Source of the DNA: G039029935 sp039029935
Lineage (GTDB): Bacteria; Chloroflexota; Anaerolineae; Caldilineales; Caldilineaceae
Assembly: GCA_039029935.1 (NCBI GenBank)
Contig: JBCCFC010000412.1
Coordinates: 1 to 10,054 of the forward strand
Reading direction: 5' to 3'
Length of the DNA stretch: 10,054 nt
This document shows, one piece after another, positions 5,870 through 10,054 of the stretch. Position numbers and translations under genes: made by a program. Numbering within the stretch: position 1 is the stretch's first letter; each line of letters opens with the position of its first letter. The notes beneath the pieces were generated by a model. The model was not told the DNA's origin. It saw only the letters and a program-made list of their open reading frames with translations, and did no database searches.

Positions 5870-8800
5870 CTACTCCCCCACAATCGCCAAACACGCCGTC
5901 CGCCCCGCCTCTGTACTGCCATTCACCTGCTGCGCCCGTGCCAGCGGCAAAATTGCCTCCTCAAAATTGGTCTGGTGAATCAACACCAACCCATCTGTCC
6001 CTCCGACCGAGACCACACGGTCGCCATCGGGATGCCAATCAACCGCCCGTACAATGCCCGTATGTCCGGTCAAGGTGGCGATGTTCTCCTGTGTCGCCAC
6101 ATCCCATAGCTGCACCAGTCCATCACCCCCGCCTGCTGATGCCAACAAGTCTCCATGCCAGTCTACATCCCAGACACCGCCATTGTGTCCATCCACCCGC
6201 ATTACTTCTTTGTCCGCCACTACGTCCCAGACCGAAACCGAGCCATCGGTCAATCCCACCGCCAGCAGTCGACTTGAGTCATCCCATGCCACAGATGCAG
6301 CAGCACCACTGTATTGATTGACTAGTCGCTGTTCATCCGATGCGATGTCCCAAAGCCATGCTGCCCCACTGGTGGATGCGGCGGCAATCATCTTACCATC
6401 GGGCGACCATGTTAGACCATTTAAAGTATTATCAGCGCGGTAAACGCTGCTTTCACCTGTCTCTATGTCCCATAGGCGGACTGTACCGTCAAAACTTGCG
6501 GATGCCAGTTGACCATCCTCTGGATGCCAGACAACATCAAGTACTTCGGCTGTATGGCCTGTAAATTCGCTGACCAATTCACCAGAGTCAACATCATAGA
6601 TATGCACAGACTCATCCGCGCTGGCGGTGACAATTTGTTGACCGTTAGGCGACCATGCAATGCGGGTAACTGTCCCCCAATGTGCTGTATTGATGAGTGT
6701 AGTTTGGTTACTTTTCATATTCATGATTCGAAGAGATATTGTATTTGGGAACGATATCTCTGACCAAGCTAATCGTTCACCATCAGGACTCCACACAGCA
6801 TCGAGTAGAAGGTTCTCGGTTTCAATACGTTGAATATTCTGCTTATCACCTACACGCCAAACACGCACCGAACCATCCTGTGATGATGTGACAAGCCGCT
6901 CACCGTTTGCGCCCCAAGCGACATCCCAAACATTGTCCGTATGACCCGTCAGTGTCATCCGTTGTTCCCCCGTTGCCAAGTCCCAAAGATGAATGATGTT
7001 GTCTTCGCCAACCGAGGCCAAGGTGTTGTCATCAGGATAAAGAGCAACGGCTCTGACTGCACCTGTGTGCGCTTCAATCGGCTCTACTAATTTAAATTCA
7101 CCGGATGAATTATCCCATCTCTCAATGACACCAGAACCATATCCAGCGAGCAACCAACGACCATCAGATGACCATACCAGTGCGGTCCCTGTCGGTTGTT
7201 GAGGGCGTAGTAAGGTCTGTTGCTCACCTGTCTCAGTGTCCCAGATACGGATAGTATTAAGCCATCCAAGTGAGGCAATTTGAGTGCCATCGGGGTGCCA
7301 AGCAATGTCCCATATTTGTTTTGAATGCCCCTCCAGTACAACCGACGCTCCACCACCAGCCACATCCCAGATTAGCGCAGCTTCATCATCACCAGTGGAT
7401 GCCAGCCGTGTGCCATCAGGCGACCACTGCACGGAGCGAACACTACCAGTATGTCCATCAAAGCGTTGAATCACATACTGTTCATCAAGCGACCAGATTG
7501 ATACATCGTCCCCACTACCAATTGCCAACTGTTGACTATCCGGGTGCCAATTGAGCGAACGAGTTGTCGAGTTTACATCAAAACGATGAAGTTGTTCACC
7601 TGTTTCTGCTGACCAAATATTCACACGGCCATCAACATCACCAGAGGCAATATATCGCCCATCGTTACTCCATGCCACAGCCTGTATCGACGCCTCATGC
7701 CCGAGGAGTACCCGCTCCACATGAGTTGCTTGCAATGCATCACGCACACTGTTCTGTGTCTGGTAACTGGCGTAATCAGGAATGATACTGGCAACATCAT
7801 AGGCACTCAGTGCCAGTGTAAGGCTACATTCAGCGTTGACCTCACGCTGGAGCAGGGATTGTGCTTGGAGAGCCTGTACACGGTTGATTTGGCTTTGGCG
7901 TTGTATCTCATGCTGGCTTTGTGATTGAGTCCAGAAGAAACCGATGGCTAATAGAACGATAGTGACAGCAACACTAGCCCATATTCGCTGATTTCTAGTA
8001 ATAGCATTTTTACTGTCCTCAACCAGTGCTGGCAAATCTATACTATGCCCCAACTCTATCGCCTCGTCACTTTCCAGCCAATCTGTTGCTTCTTTAAGTG
8101 CCACTGCATCCAATAGTCCTGCTGGTGTACGCCAAAATCGTATCCATCTGGCGATCTTGCCTTCCTTCTGCTGATGTGTCCGTCCCAAACGCACCCACTC
8201 CGCAGCCTTGTCCTCTAACCGTCTTCGTGTGCGTTCAGCAGCGCGACGTTCATCAATCCATGTACGCAACTGCGGCCAGCCACTGAGCAGGGCTTCATGG
8301 GCAATATCTACGGTACGCTCCTCTTGAGCATCAATCTGGCCGCTCATGGTAATCAGCCGATTGCTGGTCAAGTGGTCAAGTATACGCTCAAACTGATGGT
8401 CGTCCTCAGCGGTGGAGCGCAATTCCTCCGTGCGCTGTTGACGACGTGTGTCCGACCGCCCCTCGCCAAATTGGATCAAACGCAGGAGGATACGCCGTGC
8501 AATCATACGGTTCTCATCAGAGAGTTGAGTCATCGCCACATCAGCGCGCTGGGTCATAGCGACATACAGCCCGTTGCGGTCGCCTTGCTCCTTGCTCAGT
8601 GCCGCATACTCAGCCAGCGACAGGGTGCGAGCGGTCATTTTCTCCCACAACAACACCAACGTCTCCTGCACAAAGGGCAATGCCCCAGGTTCATTGGCCG
8701 CGTCACGAACCAGTGCCTCTGCCAATGCACCGTCAACCTCGACACCAACATGCAGGGCTGGCTGGACAATGGCCTCACGCAGCCCTGCTGCATCCAGCGG

Positions 8801-9730
8801 CAACACCTCCTCGCGGTGATCGCGAATCTGCGGCCACAACGAGCAGGTCATCAGGTCAGCATAGAAGTCCGCACGCACGGTCAGCACGACCAACGCCGTC
8901 CGGCTCTCAATCAACGCCTGTAGCTGCGTCAAAAACGCGGCAACCTGTGAACCTTCCTGCTGGGCAGCACGGGCAAAGGTCTCCTCAAATTGATCGACAA
9001 AGAGCAGTAAATGCTGGATGCCAGCGTCAGATATACCTGCATTACGTGTGGGTGCAGAGTCGGTGTGCAGGTCTACCAATCCTGCCAGCGATGTTTTCAG
9101 TGCGTTGAGCGGTTCCGCGCCTGGGCGCATGGCGCGCACGGTCCACGTCCCGGCCAGTTCAGGCAGCGTGGTGTTGTGTAGCGCAGGGATCAACCCCGCC
9201 GCTACCAACGATGACTTGCCGCTGCCAGAAGGACCAATGACGGCCATGAACGGGTGCAGACGTAGACGGTTGACGAGTTCATCCACTTCGCGTGAACGGC
9301 CATAAAAGGCGGCGTGGTCATTGGGACCGAATGAGGCCATGCCCGGATAAGGGCAGTCGGGTTTTCGCAGTTGGATAGCGGTCTCACCTAGCGGTGTGGT
9401 TGCCTGATCCACGTTGATTGCCACAGGTACATCATCGTCAGGTGTACCACGTTGCAAATTCGCCTCTGGATGTACAAAGGACAGATACGTATCACACAAC
9501 TCGCCCAGGTTACGGTAGCCTTCACGGGCAATATCAAGCAACTCCACAATTTTATCAGCGTGGTGTGCCTCATCTAAAACAGCCTGCCAGACAATGTTGG
9601 GGTTTTCATCAAGATTGATACGTTCAACATTGATGCCCGCGTCCCTAGCGACGATGTTGATGTCATTTGCGTTGGTATATATCTCGGCAAGCATCTCACG
9701 AAGACGCTTGAAGGATTGTTCTTTGCTCAT
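5870..9730 (-). CDS. EAD1-like/STAND NTPase/transmembrane/WD40 (14 repeats) conflict-system sensor protein
   Basis: The 1286-aa product has four parts. Residues 1-90 resemble effector-associated domain 1 (EAD1), an adaptor that recruits effectors by like-like contact. Residues 125-495 form a STAND-type P-loop NTPase (nSTAND1-like): entry FYGRSREVDEL, Walker A G166-P-S-G-S-G-K172-S, Walker B LLLFVD246QFEE, R286 in TVRADFY, NEPGALP (346-352) and a winged-helix DIAHEALLSGW (475-485). Residues 583-600 are a single membrane helix, followed by a helical linker. Residues 675-1260 are 14 WD40 repeats. Related proteins are proposed ligand-triggered ATP switches in bacterial immunity or signalling; a membrane-anchored sensor with the NTPase probably cytoplasmic is inferred. 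The ATG at 9730 lacks a clear ribosome binding site. A 97-bp transposon remnant lies 36 nt upstream. No effector gene with a matching adaptor domain is in the window. Confidence 0.9.
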   Translation of the reverse strand: MSKEQSFKRLREMLAEIYTNANDINIVARDAGINVERINLDENPNIVWQAVLDEAHHADKIVELLDIAREGYRNLGELCDTYLSFVHPEANLQRGTPDDDVPVAINVDQATTPLGETAIQLRKPDCPYPGMASFGPNDHAAFYGRSREVDELVNRLRLHPFMAVIGPSGSGKSSLVAAGLIPALHNTTLPELAGTWTVRAMRPGAEPLNALKTSLAGLVDLHTDSAPTRNAGISDAGIQHLLLFVDQFEETFARAAQQEGSQVAAFLTQLQALIESRTALVVLTVRADFYADLMTCSLWPQIRDHREEVLPLDAAGLREAIVQPALHVGVEVDGALAEALVRDAANEPGALPFVQETLVLLWEKMTARTLSLAEYAALSKEQGDRNGLYVAMTQRADVAMTQLSDENRMIARRILLRLIQFGEGRSDTRRQQRTEELRSTAEDDHQFERILDHLTSNRLITMSGQIDAQEERTVDIAHEALLSGWPQLRTWIDERRAAERTRRRLEDKAAEWVRLGRTHQQKEGKIARWIRFWRTPAGLLDAVALKEATDWLESDEAIELGHSIDLPALVEDSKNAITRNQRIWASVAVTIVLLAIGFFWTQSQSQHEIQRQSQINRVQALQAQSLLQREVNAECSLTLALSAYDVASIIPDYASYQTQNSVRDALQATHVERVLLGHEASIQAVAWSNDGRYIASGDVDGRVNIWSAETGEQLHRFDVNSTTRSLNWHPDSQQLAIGSGDDVSIWSLDEQYVIQRFDGHTGSVRSVQWSPDGTRLASTGDDEAALIWDVAGGGASVVLEGHSKQIWDIAWHPDGTQIASLGWLNTIRIWDTETGEQQTLLRPQQPTGTALVWSSDGRWLLAGYGSGVIERWDNSSGEFKLVEPIEAHTGAVRAVALYPDDNTLASVGEDNIIHLWDLATGEQRMTLTGHTDNVWDVAWGANGERLVTSSQDGSVRVWRVGDKQNIQRIETENLLLDAVWSPDGERLAWSEISFPNTISLRIMNMKSNQTTLINTAHWGTVTRIAWSPNGQQIVTASADESVHIYDVDSGELVSEFTGHTAEVLDVVWHPEDGQLASASFDGTVRLWDIETGESSVYRADNTLNGLTWSPDGKMIAAASTSGAAWLWDIASDEQRLVNQYSGAAASVAWDDSSRLLAVGLTDGSVSVWDVVADKEVMRVDGHNGGVWDVDWHGDLLASAGGGDGLVQLWDVATQENIATLTGHTGIVRAVDWHPDGDRVVSVGGTDGLVLIHQTNFEEAILPLARAQQVNGSTEAGRTACLAIVGE
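5951..7708 (-). repeat. Fourteen WD40 repeats: two predicted seven-bladed propellers
   Basis: Protein residues 675-1260 split into 14 units of about 40 residues. Typical units carry GH, a V-x-x-V-x-W-S/H-P-D-G strand, an L-A-S strand and a closing W-D; examples close with LIWDV, HLWDL and RLWDI. Units 2, 5, 8, 11 and 12 are degenerate, lacking the GH pair, while 3, 4, 6, 7, 10 and 13 are canonical. The units differ clearly from one another in both protein and DNA, so I see no sign of recent repeat amplification. The module probably binds a protein or other ligand that controls the NTPase. Confidence 0.85.
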
Positions 9731-9748
9731 AGTAAGTTGATATTTACT
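9731..9748. promoter_or_regulatory. Short inverted repeat directly before the STAND gene start
   Basis: AGTAA (9731-9735) and TTACT (9744-9748) are complementary around an 8-nt centre and abut the ATG at 9730. No clear -35/-10 pair or Shine-Dalgarno sequence is recognisable between the transposon remnant and the ATG, so how this gene is expressed is unclear. It is short and may be chance. Confidence 0.25.
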
Positions 9749-9757
9749 CGATACTTG

Positions 9758-9870
9758 ATAAAATAGGGTCTTCGTCCTTGAGTGAGCTTACACACAAGGG
9801 CAACCGCAAGGGTACGCCCCTACCATTGCAATAGGTTTTTACCCACCGTTTGGCGAAGACCCATAAAATA
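9758..9870. mobile_element. 97-bp MITE with 9-bp terminal inverted repeats and 8-bp target-site duplication
   Basis: The element spans 9766-9862. Its ends are exact inverted repeats: GGGTCTTCG (9766-9774) and CGAAGACCC (9854-9862). An exact direct repeat ATAAAATA abuts both ends (9758-9765 and 9863-9870), the signature of an 8-bp target duplication. It encodes no protein, so it is a miniature non-autonomous element or the remnant of one. Ends starting with GG and an 8-bp AT-rich duplication fit ISL3-family elements, but that assignment is from memory and not tested. Intact duplications and ends suggest a fairly recent insertion. It sits 36 nt upstream of the STAND start codon. I see no convincing outward promoter in it. 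Confidence 0.8.
9798..9823. repeat. Degenerate GC-rich hairpin inside the MITE
   Basis: GGGC (9798-9801) pairs with GCCC (9816-9819) and ACC (9803-9805) with GGT (9811-9813), around a GCAAG loop with a small internal loop. The sequence then continues CTAC. It looks like a mutated version of the short GC-rich palindromes with a GCAAG loop that I recall as common intergenic repeats in Chloroflexota and cyanobacteria. The family link is recollection only. Confidence 0.4.
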
Positions 9871-10054
9871 ATAAGGTTGCTGCAAAATTTATAATAGATC
9901 AGTCATTAGGAATGGCGATTAAATAACGTACCCATTTGGATTAGACCCGCACGGGGCGTGCTGACTGAACGTGCGTAGGTTAAATAGTCGTCATTCCTTA
10001 GTTATATATTACGACTATACCCCATCTCAGCCAATTCGTCTAGTCACCCGCGTC
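9871..10054. other. Gene-free end of window with a foldable inverted-repeat region
   Basis: No coding region is supported here. Positions 9908-9927 pair with 9979-9998 across 20 positions: 16 Watson-Crick, two G-U wobbles and two A-A mismatches. The wobbles fit folding of a + strand RNA. Inside the loop GCACG (9949-9953) can pair with CGTGC at either 9957-9961 or 9970-9974. ATAGTCG (9984-9990), part of the main stem, can instead pair with CGACTAT (10012-10018). This could be a structured RNA, a leader with alternative folds, or an old mobile element. No T-run follows, so a simple terminator is unlikely. Confidence 0.4.

Noticed and set aside
5866..6321. Proline/histidine-rich 151-codon plus-strand open frame
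   Set aside because: It is the antisense shadow of the last WD40 repeats; the proline and histidine bias comes from reverse-reading tryptophan, glycine and valine codons.
5951..7708. Recent tandem expansion of the WD40 repeats
   Set aside because: The units differ too much in both protein and DNA for recent duplication; they look like an old, diversified propeller pair.
8297..8923. 208-codon plus-strand open frame opposite the STAND gene
   Set aside because: Its product is rich in H, Q, R and L without any domain and is antisense to the conserved NTPase region.
5829..9753. Short inverted match ATCGAGTA flanking the STAND gene (5831-5838 and complement of 9745-9752)
   Set aside because: An 8-base match between two intergenic stretches of this size is expected by chance, and no target duplication accompanies it.
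9731..9800. Outward-facing promoter supplied by the MITE to the STAND gene
   Set aside because: A TATTTT on the minus strand in the target duplication could be a -10, but no -35-like hexamer sits 16-18 nt upstream in the element.

Overview
This is a bacterial window of roughly 50% GC. It holds seven protein-coding genes or gene fragments and several small non-coding structures. No rRNA, tRNA or CRISPR array is visible. The large EAD1-like/STAND/WD40 protein, the Phd- or VapB-like/PIN pair, the GMC oxidoreductase and the class III aminotransferase are a mix I associate with Chloroflexota or similar environmental bacteria. That placement is an inference from gene content, not a demonstrated assignment.

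Positions 1-2303 (+ strand) hold a two-gene metabolic operon: a class III PLP-dependent aminotransferase (start 113) and, 25 nt downstream, a xylose-isomerase-like TIM-barrel sugar isomerase/epimerase. A perfect 15-bp hairpin with a T-run lies 22 nt before the first start codon. It looks like a terminator or attenuator, and each arm is also a small palindrome. The operon runs tail-to-tail, with a 17-nt overlap, into a minus-strand VTT/DedA-type membrane protein gene (2287-2943). Upstream of that gene is a long AT-rich hairpin (2962-3017) containing the stop codon of an 88-aa ORF (3014-3280). That ORF resembles the C-terminal end of ferritin-like (VioB-type) proteins, and a good promoter precedes it.

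Positions 3281-4985: a divergent intergenic region carries that promoter, two palindromes and an 11-bp tandem repeat running right up to the start codon of a complete GMC-family flavin oxidoreductase (3435-4985). The GMC, aminotransferase and sugar-isomerase genes could act on related small polar metabolites, but nothing in the sequence names the substrate.

Positions 5008-5811 (- strand) hold a compact toxin-antitoxin-like operon: a predicted antitoxin and a PIN-domain (VapC-type) ribonuclease with an ATGA overlap, behind a near-consensus promoter.

Positions 5870-9730 (- strand) hold one 1286-aa gene. In order it encodes an EAD1-like N-terminal adaptor domain, a STAND-type P-loop NTPase, one transmembrane helix and exactly 14 WD40 repeats, enough for two seven-bladed propellers. 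Such proteins are thought to be sensors or scaffolds in bacterial conflict and signalling systems that recruit a separate effector carrying a matching adaptor domain. No such effector is in the window.

Positions 9731-10054 have no gene. They contain a very clear small non-autonomous transposon: 97 bp, 9-bp perfect terminal inverted repeats and an exact 8-bp AT-rich target duplication. Beyond it is a second strongly foldable inverted-repeat region that could encode a structured RNA or be another element.
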